A stretch of DNA of 64,000 nucleotides, taken from positions 148,063 to 212,062 of the forward strand of contig JADJMW010000025.1 of NCBI GenBank assembly GCA_016709385.1, written 5' to 3'. Below, in pieces: positions 27,385 through 36,346 of this stretch. Position 1 is the stretch's first letter. Every line of letters begins with the position of its first letter. The translations under genes and the position numbers were made by a program. The notes under the pieces are model-generated. The model was not told where the DNA came from. It saw only the letters and a program-made list of their open reading frames with translations, and made no database searches. The DNA comes from Candidatus Rubrivivax defluviihabitans (GTDB taxonomy: Bacteria > Pseudomonadota > Gammaproteobacteria > Burkholderiales > Burkholderiaceae_C).

Positions 27385-28821
27385 ATGCCGCAAGCCGCCG
27401 AGCGCATGTCGCGCGTGGATACCGCCTGGCTGCGCATGGACAACGACGTCAACCTGATGATGATCGTCGGCATCTGGCTGCTCACGCCGGCCATCACGCT
27501 GGAGGCTTTGCGCGAGCGCATCGGCGGCAAGCTGCTCAAGTACGACCGCTTCCGCCAGAAGGCGGTGCAGGACGCCACCGGCGCGCAGTGGGTCTTCGAC
27601 GAGGCCTTCGACATCGACCGCCACGTGGTGCCCGTGAAGCTGGAACGTCGCCGCGGCCAGAGCCCGCGCGCGGCGCTGCAGTCGCTGTGCGGCACGCTGG
27701 CCACCACCGCGCTGGACCACAACCACCCGCTGTGGCAGTTTCACCTGGTGGAGCATTACGAAGGCGGCTCGGCCATCATCGCGCGCATCCACCACTGCAT
27801 CGGCGACGGCATCGCGCTCATCTCGGTGATGATGAGCATCACCGATGGCGGCGCCGACCCGCCGCGGCGGCGTCGCCGCAAGCCGGTCGAGGACGAGGGC
27901 GAAAGCGACTGGCTGGCCGACGCCGTGCTCAAGCCGCTGACCGACTTCACGGTGAAGGCCATCGGCATGTACGGCAGCGGGGTCGTCAAGTCGATGGACA
28001 TGCTGGCCAATCCGCGCGAGCCGCTGCTGGGGTCGCTGGACGTGGCGCGCTCGGGTGTGCAGGTGGTGAACGACGCCGCCGCGCTGGCGCTGATGGCCGA
28101 CGACTCGCCCACCCTGCTGAAGGGCCTGCCCCAGGGCGTGAAGGTGGTGGCCTGGAACGAGCCGCTGCCGCTGGACGGCGTGAAGGCCATCGGCAAGGCG
28201 CTGGGCTGCTCGATCAACGACGTGCTGCTGGCCTGCGCGGCCGGCGCCATCGGCAGCTATCTGCGCGACCGCGGTGAAGACCCCACCGGCAAGGAGATCC
28301 GCGCCATGGTGCCGGTGAACCTGCGGCCGCTGGAGAAGGCCTGGCAGCTGGGCAACCGTTTCGGCCTGGCGCCGCTGGTGCTGCCGGTGGGCATCGAAAA
28401 CCCGATCGAACGCGTCTATGCGGTGCGCCAGCGCATGCGCGAGATGAAGGGCAGTTACCAGCCGCTGCTGGCCTTCGGCATCCTGGCGCTGACGGGCCTG
28501 TTCATCAAGCCGGTGCAGGACTTCGTGCTGGGCCTGTTCGCCAAGAAGACCACGGCGGTGATGACCAACGTGCCCGGCCCCGCGGTGCCGCTGAAATTCT
28601 GCGGCTCCACGCTGCGCCAGACCATCTTCTGGGTGCCGGCCTCGGGCCACGTGGGCGTAGGCATCAGCATCCTGAGCTATGCCGGCGGCGTGCAGTTCGG
28701 GCTCATCACCGACCGCCGGCTGTGCCCGAGACCGCAGGACATCATCGACCGCTTCGCGCCCGAATTCGAGAAACTGCTGCTGGTGGCGATGATGCTGCCC
28801 TGGGCCGGCGAGAAACACTGA
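27385..28821 (+). CDS. Wax ester synthase/diacylglycerol acyltransferase (WS/DGAT)
   Basis: 478-residue membrane-associated acyltransferase that esterifies fatty alcohols or diacylglycerol with acyl-CoA. The catalytic HHxxxDG motif is HHCIGDG at 136-142; the PLW motif is in NHPLWQFHLVEHY, and the C-terminal WES domain contains NVPGPAVPLKFCG and SYAGGVQFGL, characteristic of the family. GGAG lies 7 bases before the ATG. With ACBP next to it, neutral-lipid storage beside PHA is likely. Followed 32 bases later by an SRPBCC gene in the same direction. Confidence 0.94.
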   Translation: MPQAAERMSRVDTAWLRMDNDVNLMMIVGIWLLTPAITLEALRERIGGKLLKYDRFRQKAVQDATGAQWVFDEAFDIDRHVVPVKLERRRGQSPRAALQSLCGTLATTALDHNHPLWQFHLVEHYEGGSAIIARIHHCIGDGIALISVMMSITDGGADPPRRRRRKPVEDEGESDWLADAVLKPLTDFTVKAIGMYGSGVVKSMDMLANPREPLLGSLDVARSGVQVVNDAAALALMADDSPTLLKGLPQGVKVVAWNEPLPLDGVKAIGKALGCSINDVLLACAAGAIGSYLRDRGEDPTGKEIRAMVPVNLRPLEKAWQLGNRFGLAPLVLPVGIENPIERVYAVRQRMREMKGSYQPLLAFGILALTGLFIKPVQDFVLGLFAKKTTAVMTNVPGPAVPLKFCGSTLRQTIFWVPASGHVGVGISILSYAGGVQFGLITDRRLCPRPQDIIDRFAPEFEKLLLVAMMLPWAGEKH

Positions 28822-28853
28822 CCCACCGCTTCAAACCAAGAGGAGACCCCGCC

Positions 28854-29324
28854 ATGACCGTCACCGTCGCCATCGACCTGGGCTATGAATTTGCCGTCAA
28901 GGCGCCGTTCAAGGAGGTGTTCGACCTGCTGTCGGACGTGCCCGAATCGGTGAGCCACTTCCCCAAGGTCGACAAGCTGGTCGACATGGGCGACGGCGTC
29001 TACCGCTGGGAGATGGCCAAGGTGGGCACGGCGCAGGTGAATATCCAGACCGTGTATGCGTCGAAATACGTGTCCGACCGCAAGAAGGGTTCGGTGGTCT
29101 GGACGCCGGTGCCGGGCGTGGGCAATGCGCTGGTGGGCGGCAGCTGGAAGATCAGCGACCGGAAGAAGTCCACGGCGCTGGAATTCAAGGTCAGCGGCAC
29201 CGTCAACGTGGCGCTGCCGGGGCTGATGAAGATGGTGGTGGTGCCGGTGGTGCAGGGCGAGTTCGAGAAGCTCGTCGAGAAGTACATCGACAACCTCGTC
29301 AAGCGCTTCGGCGGCGAAGCCTGA
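28854..29324 (+). CDS. SRPBCC family protein
   Basis: 156-residue START/Bet v1-like protein. It has the helix-grip pattern (VKAPFKEVFDLLSDVPESVSHFPKVDKLVDMGDG) of CoxG/polyketide cyclase-like proteins, which bind hydrophobic ligands in a central cavity. No signal peptide. AGGAGA is 8 bases before the ATG. It follows the WS/DGAT gene closely; a lipid-shuttling role in storage-lipid synthesis is a plausible inference from position but not shown by the sequence. Confidence 0.84.
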   Translation: MTVTVAIDLGYEFAVKAPFKEVFDLLSDVPESVSHFPKVDKLVDMGDGVYRWEMAKVGTAQVNIQTVYASKYVSDRKKGSVVWTPVPGVGNALVGGSWKISDRKKSTALEFKVSGTVNVALPGLMKMVVVPVVQGEFEKLVEKYIDNLVKRFGGEA

Positions 29325-29470
29325 TCTCGCGCCGGGGCGCAGCCGCCTTTGTGCTGGCGCCTCGGCGTCGGCGCAAAACCGGGGCTTCAGCCAGCGGCCG
29401 CCGCGGTCGCTGATGAAGACGGGGCGACCGGCGGCATGTTCACGATGGACAAGACTGCCGGCGATGCACG

Positions 29471-30487
29471 TCAGGGTTCGACGATGCCCAGCTCGATGAG
29501 GCAGCACGCGCAGTCGACGATGCTTTGCTCCTCCGGCCGCGTGGCCCAGCCGAGAACCGCCTTGGCGTGCGATGCGTCCTGGTGGCGCACCGAGCCCAGT
29601 TCGCCCAGGGCGGCCCGGGCGCGCCGGTCGAACAAGGCCGTCACCCGCACCAGCCAGTCGGGCAGGTTGCGCGTGGGCACCTTGCCGGCGTGCGGCCCCA
29701 AGGCGGCGCGCAGCACCTCGGCAATCTCGAGCAGCTTCATGAACCGGCCCGAAGCGATGAACCGTTCGCCGGCCATGCCCGGTGCCTTCAATGCGCGGAC
29801 ATGCAGGTCGGCCACGTCGCGCACATCGACGACGCCGAAACCGATGTCCGGGCAGCCACGCAGGCTGCCGTCGAGCAGCTTCCTCAGGATGACCACCGAC
29901 GCCGAATAGTCGCGGCTCCACACCGGCCCCAGCACCACCGAGGGGTTGATGGTGCAGAACTCGATACCGGCGCCTTCACGGGCCACCCAGTCGCGCGCCG
30001 CGCGCTCGGCGATCGTCTTGGACTGGATGTAGGGCGAGAGGCCGGGCCGGTCGGGCTGCGTCCAGTCGGCCTCGGTGAAGTGGTGCACGCCGCGGCCGCG
30101 GCCATAGGCGATGGCAGCCACCGACGAGGTCATGACGAAGCGTTCGACGCCCGTGGCCTTGGCCGCGCGCAGGGCGCGCAGGGCGCCGTCGCGTGCCGGC
30201 ACGATCAGGTCGTCGGCACTGCGGGGCACCCCGGCCGGCAGCGGCGAGGCCAGATGGGCCACGCAGCGGCAGCCGGCCATCGCTTCGGTCCAGCCGGCGT
30301 CGGCGTTGAGGTCGGCGGCGAAGAACTTCAGCCGCCTGTCGTCGACGGCCAGAAGTCGGCGCACCGCCGCCTCGCGCTCCAGGCTGCGCACGCTGGTGTG
30401 CACCGTCCAGCCTTCGGCCACCAGCTGCCGGATGAGGAAGCCGGCGATATAGCCGCTGCCTCCGGACACGAAGACGGAATCGGCCAT
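29471..30487 (-). CDS. NAD-dependent epimerase/dehydratase (extended SDR, dihydroflavonol-reductase-like)
   Basis: 338-residue extended SDR. The N-terminal cofactor motif is VSGGSGYIAGFLIRQL (GxxGxxA variant, as in dihydroflavonol 4-reductase-like enzymes), followed by HLASPLP and the catalytic Tyr-x-x-x-Lys in SPYIQSKTIAE. Reduces aldehydes or ketones of unknown identity. It sits apart from neighbours: 147 bases from the convergent SRPBCC gene (nothing recognisable there) and 55 bases downstream of the Bug-receptor gene on the same strand. Confidence 0.9.
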   Translation of the reverse strand: MADSVFVSGGSGYIAGFLIRQLVAEGWTVHTSVRSLEREAAVRRLLAVDDRRLKFFAADLNADAGWTEAMAGCRCVAHLASPLPAGVPRSADDLIVPARDGALRALRAAKATGVERFVMTSSVAAIAYGRGRGVHHFTEADWTQPDRPGLSPYIQSKTIAERAARDWVAREGAGIEFCTINPSVVLGPVWSRDYSASVVILRKLLDGSLRGCPDIGFGVVDVRDVADLHVRALKAPGMAGERFIASGRFMKLLEIAEVLRAALGPHAGKVPTRNLPDWLVRVTALFDRRARAALGELGSVRHQDASHAKAVLGWATRPEEQSIVDCACCLIELGIVEP

Positions 30488-30542
30488 CGGTGGGGTCGCC
30501 CTCGTCCCGCCGCGCAGCCTGGCCTGGTGCGCCAGCGCCCGC

Positions 30543-31511
30543 TCAGCCCTTGGCCGCCATGCCCAGCCGCTCGATGGTGGCCTTCTCCGCGGCGAAGGTC
30601 TCGCGCGCGAACTTCGTGTAGTCCTCGGTGTTCATGTAGATCACCGACTGGTCGTATTTGTCGAAGGTGGCGAGCACGGCCGGGTCTTCCAGCGTCTTCT
30701 TGAAGGCGTCGTGCAGCGTGCGCACGACGCCGGCTTCCATGCCCTTGGGGCCGCAGACGCCGAAGGGCGAGTCCGACACCGTCTTGTAGCCCAGTTCGTC
30801 CAGCGTTGGCACGTCGGGCCAGCGCTTGGTGCGTTTGCTGCCGTAGGTGGCCAGCAACCGCAGCTTGCCGGCGGCCACGTGCGGCGCCCAGCCGGTGGCG
30901 TCGCTGGCGGCCATGGTGTGGCCGCCCAGGATGGCCTGCATATTGTCGGCATTGCCCTTGAACGGTACATGCGTGAGCTTGATGCCGGCGCGCTGTGCGA
31001 ATTCCTCCACCGCCAGGTGCGGGCTGGTGCCGGTGCCGGTGGAGCCGTAGGTGAATTTTTCGGGGTTGGCCTTGGCGTAGTCGACGAGGTCCTTGATGCT
31101 CTTGATGGGCGAATCGGCTGGCACCACCAGGCCGAAGGTATAGCCGGTGAGGCAGGCGATCCAGGTGAAGTCCTTCAGCGTGTCGAACTGCACCTTCTGC
31201 ATGTGAGGGATGCGGAACACGCCGTGCGGCAGCTGGCTCAGCGTATAGCCGTCGGGAGCGGCGTTGACCAGTTCGTTGGCACCCAGCATGCCGCCGGCGC
31301 CGGGCTTGTTGTCGACGATGATCTGCTGGCCCAGCGTCTTGGCCGCACTCTCGGCCAGGGCGCGGATCACGGCGTCGGTGGAGCCGCCGGCCGGCCAGGG
31401 GCAGATATAGCGGATGGTGCGCGACGGGAAGGCCTGAGCCAGCGCCAGCGCGGGCAGGGCGATGCTGCAGGCGGCGGTCTGCTGGATGAAGCGGCGGCGG
31501 GTCGTGTGCAT
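30543..31511 (-). CDS. Bug family tripartite tricarboxylate transporter substrate-binding protein
   Basis: 322-residue periplasmic solute-binding protein. The N-terminus has a twin-arginine-like signal (TTRRRFIQQTAACSIALPALALA). The mature part shows the Bug signature YICPWPAGGSTDAVIRALAE, then DNKPGAGGMLGANELV. These receptors bind carboxylates and are greatly amplified in Burkholderiales; orphan copies without tctAB are the rule, and no TctA/TctB is encoded here. Lies 36 bases downstream of the TetR gene on the same strand. Confidence 0.95.
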   Translation of the reverse strand: MHTTRRRFIQQTAACSIALPALALAQAFPSRTIRYICPWPAGGSTDAVIRALAESAAKTLGQQIIVDNKPGAGGMLGANELVNAAPDGYTLSQLPHGVFRIPHMQKVQFDTLKDFTWIACLTGYTFGLVVPADSPIKSIKDLVDYAKANPEKFTYGSTGTGTSPHLAVEEFAQRAGIKLTHVPFKGNADNMQAILGGHTMAASDATGWAPHVAAGKLRLLATYGSKRTKRWPDVPTLDELGYKTVSDSPFGVCGPKGMEAGVVRTLHDAFKKTLEDPAVLATFDKYDQSVIYMNTEDYTKFARETFAAEKATIERLGMAAKG

Positions 31512-31547
31512 CGAGTGTCTCCGTCTTTCTGTGGTGAGGGGAAGAGC

Positions 31548-32207
31548 TCAGCTTTCGACGTAGGCCGCGGCCAGCCCGCGCAGGTGCTCGCGCGAGGCCT
31601 CGTCCAGGTGAGGCATCAGCAACGCCAGCGCGTGAAAGGCGCCGCGGCCCATGGCGGCGGCGGCGCTCTCGGGTTCAAGCGCCTTGCGCGGCTCGCGCAC
31701 ATATTCAAAGCTCAGCCAGTACGTCACCAGCACCACCGCCGACGTGGCCAGCGGCGCCGCCTCGGCGCCGGTGATGCGCACCACGCCGTTGCGCGACAGG
31801 CCGTCGAGCAGCGCATGCACGGCGCGGTGCTTGTTCTTCAGCACGAACTGGAAGTGCGTCTCCAGGCGTCGGTTCTTGCTGAGCAGGTCGTTGAGGTCGC
31901 GGTAGAGGAAGCGGTAGCTCCAGATCAGCTCGAACAGCATGTGGAAGAAGAGCCAGGCGTCCTCGACGTTTTCCACGCCGTCGGCGGCCTGCAGCAGTTC
32001 GTTCAGCGCCTTTTCATAGCGGCCGAACAGCGAGTTGATCAGCTCGTCCTTCGCCGGGTAGTGGTAGTACAGGTTGCCCGGGCTGATATTCAGCTCGGCC
32101 GAGATCAGCGTGGTGCTGACATTGGGCTCGCCGAAGCGGTTGAACAGCTCGAGCGTCACTTCGAGGATGCGTTCGGCGGTGCGGCGGGGTTTTTTCGGTG
32201 GCGCCAT
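31548..32207 (-). CDS. TetR family transcriptional regulator
   Basis: 219 residues. The N-terminal helix-turn-helix is RILEVTLELFNRFGEPNVSTTLISAELNISPGNLYYHYPAKDELI (about 11-55); the C-terminal ligand domain resembles the TetR_C_13/16 type with an aromatic-rich FELIWSYRFLYRDL segment. The ATG at 32207 begins MAPPKKPRRTAER. It is divergent from an ABC-2 exporter with only 69 bases between, and a perfect palindrome lies 14 bases upstream of its start, so it probably controls itself and the exporter. Confidence 0.92.
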   Translation of the reverse strand: MAPPKKPRRTAERILEVTLELFNRFGEPNVSTTLISAELNISPGNLYYHYPAKDELINSLFGRYEKALNELLQAADGVENVEDAWLFFHMLFELIWSYRFLYRDLNDLLSKNRRLETHFQFVLKNKHRAVHALLDGLSRNGVVRITGAEAAPLATSAVVLVTYWLSFEYVREPRKALEPESAAAAMGRGAFHALALLMPHLDEASREHLRGLAAAYVES

Positions 32208-32220
32208 GGGCGGGGATTCT

Positions 32221-32232
32221 GGCACCGGTGCC
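32221..32232. promoter_or_regulatory. Palindromic candidate TetR operator
   Basis: GGCACCGGTGCC, a perfect 12-bp palindrome in the 69-base divergent spacer between the TetR gene and the ABC exporter. It is 14 bases from the tetR ATG and 28 bases before the exporter's -10 box, so a bound repressor could block both promoters. Confidence 0.45.
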
Positions 32233-32260
32233 TGCCCCCGTGCACCTGGCGCGGCCTGCC

Positions 32261-32266
32261 TACAAT
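32261..32266 (+). promoter_or_regulatory. Candidate -10 box of the ABC exporter
   Basis: TACAAT, the best -10 match in the spacer, 10 bases before the ATG at 32277, implying a very short 5' leader. No clear -35. Confidence 0.45.
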
Positions 32267-32276
32267 CCCGCGCTCG

Positions 32277-33185
32277 ATGCCCGCAGTCCGCTTCCAGAAT
32301 GTCAGCAAGGTCTACCGCGGCGCGCGCGGGCCGCTGCGTGCGCTCGACGGCGTCAGCTTCGATATCGAGCCTGGTGAATTCTTCGGCCTGCTCGGCCCCA
32401 ACGGCGCCGGCAAGACGACGCTGATCTCGGTGCTGGCCGGCCTGGCGCGCGCCAGCGGCGGCAGCGTCACGGTGATGGGTCACGACGTGGTGGCCGACTA
32501 CCCGGCGGCACGCAAGTCGCTGGGCATCGTGCCGCAGGAACTGGTATTCGACCCCTTCTTCAGCGTGCGCGAGACGCTGCGCATCCAGAGCGGCTATTTC
32601 GGCGTGCGCCACAACGACGACTGGATCGACGAACTGCTGTCCGAGCTGGGTTTGGCGGACAAGGCCAATGCCAACATGCGCCAGCTCTCGGGCGGCATGA
32701 AGCGCCGCGTGCTGGTGGCGCAGGCGCTGGTACACCGGCCGCCGGTGATCGTGCTCGACGAGCCGACGGCGGGCGTGGACGTGGAGCTGCGGCAGACGCT
32801 GTGGCAGTTCATCTCGCGCCTGAACCAGCAGGGCCACACCGTGCTGCTGACCACGCATTACCTGGAAGAGGCCGAGGCGCTGTGCGGCCGCATCGCCATG
32901 CTCAAGCAGGGCCGCGTGGTGGCGCTGGACCGCACGGCCAACCTGCTGGCCGGCACCGCCAGCACCATGCTGCGCTTCAAGACCGACGCGCCGCTGCCGT
33001 CCGCGGTGGCCGCGGCGGCGCGCATCACCGGCCGCATCGTGCAGGTGAAGGCGCGCGATGCCGCCGAGGTGGAAACGGTGCTCGCCGCCCTGCGCGCCGC
33101 GGGGGTGAAGGTGGAAGACCTGGAGATCGGTCGCGCCGACCTGGAAGACGTGTTCCTGGAAATCATGCAGGGTGCCGCAGCATGA
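32277..33185 (+). CDS. ABC transporter ATP-binding protein (DrrA/ABC-2 type)
   Basis: 302-residue ATPase subunit. Walker A GPNGAGKTT is near residue 39, the Q-loop in IVPQELVFDPFF, the ABC signature LSGGMKRR, Walker B VIVLDEPTAGVD and the switch His in TTHYLEEAE. The extra 80 residues at the C-terminus are typical of DrrA/NodI-like exporters. Overlaps the permease gene start by four bases (ATGA), so the two are translated together. Similar pairs lie upstream of bolA-murA-his in many Burkholderiales. Confidence 0.95.
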   Translation: MPAVRFQNVSKVYRGARGPLRALDGVSFDIEPGEFFGLLGPNGAGKTTLISVLAGLARASGGSVTVMGHDVVADYPAARKSLGIVPQELVFDPFFSVRETLRIQSGYFGVRHNDDWIDELLSELGLADKANANMRQLSGGMKRRVLVAQALVHRPPVIVLDEPTAGVDVELRQTLWQFISRLNQQGHTVLLTTHYLEEAEALCGRIAMLKQGRVVALDRTANLLAGTASTMLRFKTDAPLPSAVAAAARITGRIVQVKARDAAEVETVLAALRAAGVKVEDLEIGRADLEDVFLEIMQGAAA

Positions 33186-33943
33186 ATTTCGCCGGCGCCG
33201 GCACGCTGTTCCGCAAGGAGATCCTGCGCTTCTGGAAAGTGGCGGTGCAGACCGTGGCCGCGCCGGTGCTGACCGCGGTGCTGTACCTGCTGATCTTCGG
33301 CCATGTGCTGGAAGGCCGCGTGGAGGTCTATCCGGGCGTGGGCTATACCAGCTTCCTGATCCCCGGGCTGGTGATGATGAGCGTGCTGCAGAACGCCTTC
33401 GCCAACAGCTCGAGCTCGCTGATCCAGAGCAAGGTCACCGGCAATCTGGTATTCCTGCTCGTCACGCCGCTGTCGCACTGGGCCTGGTTCGCGGCCTACG
33501 TGGGCGCGGCGGTGGTGCGCGGGCTGGTGGTCGGCGTGGGGGTCTTTCTGGTCACGGTGTGGTTTGCGCCGCTGCACCTGGCCGAGCCGTGGTGGATGAT
33601 CGTCTTCGCTGCCCTGGGCGCCGGCATGATGGGCTCGCTCGGCCTGATCGCCGGCCTGTGGGCGGAAAAGTTCGACCAGACGGCGGCGTTCCAGAATTTC
33701 ATCGTCATGCCGATGACCTTTCTGTCGGGCGTGTTCTATTCGGTGCATTCGCTGCCCGGGCTGTGGCAGACGGTGAGCCACCTCAACCCCTTCTTCTACA
33801 TGGTCGACGGCTTCCGCCGCGGCTTCTTCGGCGTCAGCGATGTCTCGCCGTGGCTGAGCCTGGCCATCGTGGGCGCGAGCTTCGCCGCGGTGGCCGCGCT
33901 GACGCTGCGGCTGCTGGCCGTGGGCTACAAGCTGCGCAACTGA
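33182..33943 (+). CDS. ABC-2 type transporter permease
   Basis: 253-residue inner-membrane subunit with six hydrophobic segments and the ABC-2 signature region LSGVFYSVHSLPGLWQTVSHLNPFFYMVDGFRRGFFG near the C-terminus. NodJ/DrrB-like; E. coli YadH is a similar protein. Starts at ATG 33182 overlapping the ATPase stop. Exported substrate unknown. Confidence 0.94.
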   Translation: MNFAGAGTLFRKEILRFWKVAVQTVAAPVLTAVLYLLIFGHVLEGRVEVYPGVGYTSFLIPGLVMMSVLQNAFANSSSSLIQSKVTGNLVFLLVTPLSHWAWFAAYVGAAVVRGLVVGVGVFLVTVWFAPLHLAEPWWMIVFAALGAGMMGSLGLIAGLWAEKFDQTAAFQNFIVMPMTFLSGVFYSVHSLPGLWQTVSHLNPFFYMVDGFRRGFFGVSDVSPWLSLAIVGASFAAVAALTLRLLAVGYKLRN

Positions 33944-33980
33944 AGCACCGATGTCGCGGTCCTGAGACAATCAGCGCACC

Positions 33981-34259
33981 ATGGCAGAACCCACCCCCCA
34001 GCAAGTGCAGGACTTCATCGCCGCCGGACTGGCCTGCGAGCACCTGAGTGTCGAAGGCGACGGCCGCCATTTCTTCGCCACCATCGTCTCGGCCGAATTC
34101 GAGGGCCTGCCGCGCGTGCGCCGGCATCAGCGCGTCTACGCGGCCTTGGGCGAGCGCATGCGCGAGGAAATCCACGCGCTTTCCATGCAGACCCTGACCC
34201 CGGCCGAATATGCCGCGAGTGCGCCGCCGGCGCCCGCGGCGCCCGACTGCCTCCACTAG
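33981..34259 (+). CDS. BolA family protein (IbaG-like)
   Basis: 92 residues with the BolA fold: the conserved helix block FEGLPRVRRHQRVYAALGERMREEIHALSMQTLTPAEY matches the short IbaG/YrbA group. BolA proteins pair with monothiol glutaredoxins in Fe-S handling. GACAAT (33966-33971) upstream may be a -10 box. In related bacteria murA follows directly; here the next gene is hisG after only 72 bases. Confidence 0.93.
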   Translation: MAEPTPQQVQDFIAAGLACEHLSVEGDGRHFFATIVSAEFEGLPRVRRHQRVYAALGERMREEIHALSMQTLTPAEYAASAPPAPAAPDCLH

Positions 34260-34331
34260 CCCCAGGCTGCGCCGCCGCGGCACGCTCGTGCGGCGACGCA
34301 GGCGGCCCGGCCAGCCCCGGATGACCGACCC

Positions 34332-34973
34332 ATGATCACGCTCGCACTGTCCAAGGGCCGCATCTACGACGATTCGATGCCGCTGCTGCGCGCGGCCGGC
34401 GTCGAGGTGCTGGAAGACCCCGAAACGAGCCGCAAGCTCATCCTGCCAACGTCACGGCCCGACCTGCGCGTGGTGCTGGTGCGTGCTTCCGACGTGCCCA
34501 CCTACGTGCAGCACGGCGGCGCCGACCTCGGCGTGGCGGGGCTTGACGTGCTGTTGGAGCACGGCGACGGCCTGTACCGCCCGCTGGACCTGAAGATCGC
34601 GCGCTGCCGCATGAGCGTGGCGGTGCGGCAGGACTTCGATTACGCCGCGGCCGTGAAGCAGGGCTCGCGTTTGCGCGTGGCCACCAAATATACGCAGATC
34701 GCACGTCAGCATTTCGCCGCCAAGGGCGTGCACGTGGACCTGATCAAGCTCTATGGCTCGATGGAATTGGCGCCGCTCACCGGGCTGGCCGATGCCATCG
34801 TCGACCTCGTCTCCACCGGCAGCACGCTGAAGGCCAACCATCTGCTGGAGGTGGAGCGCATCATGGACATCTCGTCGCGCCTGGTCGTCAATCCGGCGGC
34901 GCTGAAGCTCAAGCGCGAGCCGCTGCGGGCGCTGATCGACGCCTTCGAGGCGGCGGTGGGAGCGACGGCATGA
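34332..34973 (+). CDS. hisG: ATP phosphoribosyltransferase, short form
   Basis: First step of histidine synthesis (ATP + PRPP to phosphoribosyl-ATP). At 213 residues it lacks the C-terminal regulatory domain, so it needs HisZ, which is not in this window. The start [14 protein letters not shown] and the PRPP loop [18 protein letters not shown] are typical. Its stop overlaps the hisD ATG (ATGA). No His-rich leader peptide is seen upstream. Confidence 0.96.
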   Translation: MITLALSKGRIYDDSMPLLRAAGVEVLEDPETSRKLILPTSRPDLRVVLVRASDVPTYVQHGGADLGVAGLDVLLEHGDGLYRPLDLKIARCRMSVAVRQDFDYAAAVKQGSRLRVATKYTQIARQHFAAKGVHVDLIKLYGSMELAPLTGLADAIVDLVSTGSTLKANHLLEVERIMDISSRLVVNPAALKLKREPLRALIDAFEAAVGATA

Positions 34974-36316
34974 CGGTGAAGCTGCGCCGTCTGGCCACCA
35001 CGGCAGCCGATTTCGAGGTCGAGTTCCAGCGCCTGCAGCACTGGTCGGCCGAGACCGACGCCGCCATCGAGTCGCGCGTGGCCGAGATCATTGCCGACGT
35101 GCGCGCGCGTGGCGACGCGGCGCTGCTCGAACTCAGCGTGCGCTTCGACGGCGTGCAGGCCTCGACCATGGCCGATCTGGAGATCGGCGCCGACGAACTG
35201 GGTGCGGCGCTGCAGGCCATCACCCCGGCGCAGCGCAGCGCGCTCGAAGCGGCCGCGGCCCGCGTGCGCAGCTATCACGAGCAGCAGTTGGAAGCCGCCT
35301 GCCGCAGCTGGAGTTACCGCGACGCGGACGGCACGCTGCTCGGCCAGAAGGTCACGCCGCTGGACCGCGTGGGCATCTATGTGCCCGGCGGCAAGGCGGC
35401 GTACCCGTCCAGCGTGCTGATGAATGCCATTCCGGCCCAGGTGGCCGGCGTGCGCGAGATCGTGATGGTGGTGCCTACGCCCGGAGGGGAGCGCAACGCC
35501 CTGGTGCTGGCCGCCGCCCAGGTGGCCGGCGTGCACCGCGTCTTCACCCTCGGTGGCGCGCAGGCGGTGGCCGCACTGGCCTGGGGCACGGCCACGGTGC
35601 CGCGCGTGGACAAGATCACCGGTCCCGGCAACGTCTACGTGGCCAGCGCCAAGCGGCGCGTCTTCGGCCAGGTGGGCATCGACATGATCGCCGGGCCGAG
35701 CGAGATCCTGGTGCTGGCCGACGGCAGCACCCCCGCCGACTGGGTGGCGATGGACCTCTTCAGCCAGGCCGAACACGACGAACTGGCGCAGAGCATCCTG
35801 CTCAGTCCCGACGCAGCCTACCTCGACGCCGTGCACGCGGCCATCGAGCGCCTGCTGCCCGACATGCCGCGCCGCGACGTCATCCGCGCCTCGCTCGAAG
35901 GCCGCGGCGCGCTGATCCACACGCGCAGCATGGAAGAGGCGTGCGCGATCAGCAATCGCATCGCGCCCGAGCACCTGGAGGTGAGCTCGCGCGAGCCGCA
36001 GCGCTGGGAGCCGCTGCTGCGCCACGCCGGCGCCATCTTCCTGGGCGCCCACACCAGCGAAAGCCTGGGCGACTATTGCGCCGGCCCTAACCACGTGCTG
36101 CCGACCTCGGGTACGGCACGCTTTTCGTCGCCGCTGGGCGTGTACGACTTCGTCAAGCGCAGCAGCCTGATCGAGGTCAGTGCCGCGGGGGCGATGGTGC
36201 TGGGGCCGATCGCGGCCGAGCTGGCGCATGGCGAAGGGCTGCAGGCGCATGCCCGTGCGGCCGAGATGCGCTGCGAAGCCGGTGCCGCGGCACCGGTGCC
36301 GCCTTCTCGCGGCTGA
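34970..36316 (+). CDS. hisD: Histidinol dehydrogenase
   Basis: NAD- and zinc-dependent oxidation of L-histidinol to histidine. 448 residues with the family blocks [52 protein letters not shown] and the zinc/catalytic region [17 protein letters not shown]. Translationally coupled to hisG. After hisD the operon is interrupted: the next plus-strand his gene, hisC, lies 4.4 kb away. Confidence 0.97.
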   Translation: MTVKLRRLATTAADFEVEFQRLQHWSAETDAAIESRVAEIIADVRARGDAALLELSVRFDGVQASTMADLEIGADELGAALQAITPAQRSALEAAAARVRSYHEQQLEAACRSWSYRDADGTLLGQKVTPLDRVGIYVPGGKAAYPSSVLMNAIPAQVAGVREIVMVVPTPGGERNALVLAAAQVAGVHRVFTLGGAQAVAALAWGTATVPRVDKITGPGNVYVASAKRRVFGQVGIDMIAGPSEILVLADGSTPADWVAMDLFSQAEHDELAQSILLSPDAAYLDAVHAAIERLLPDMPRRDVIRASLEGRGALIHTRSMEEACAISNRIAPEHLEVSSREPQRWEPLLRHAGAIFLGAHTSESLGDYCAGPNHVLPTSGTARFSSPLGVYDFVKRSSLIEVSAAGAMVLGPIAAELAHGEGLQAHARAAEMRCEAGAAAPVPPSRG

Positions 36317-36346
36317 GCGGCCGCCAGGCGATCTGCCGACCGGGCC

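Noticed and set aside
34260..34331. His attenuator/leader peptide before hisG
   Set aside because: The 72-base spacer has no His-codon run and no terminator/antiterminator pair; only loose GC complementarity.
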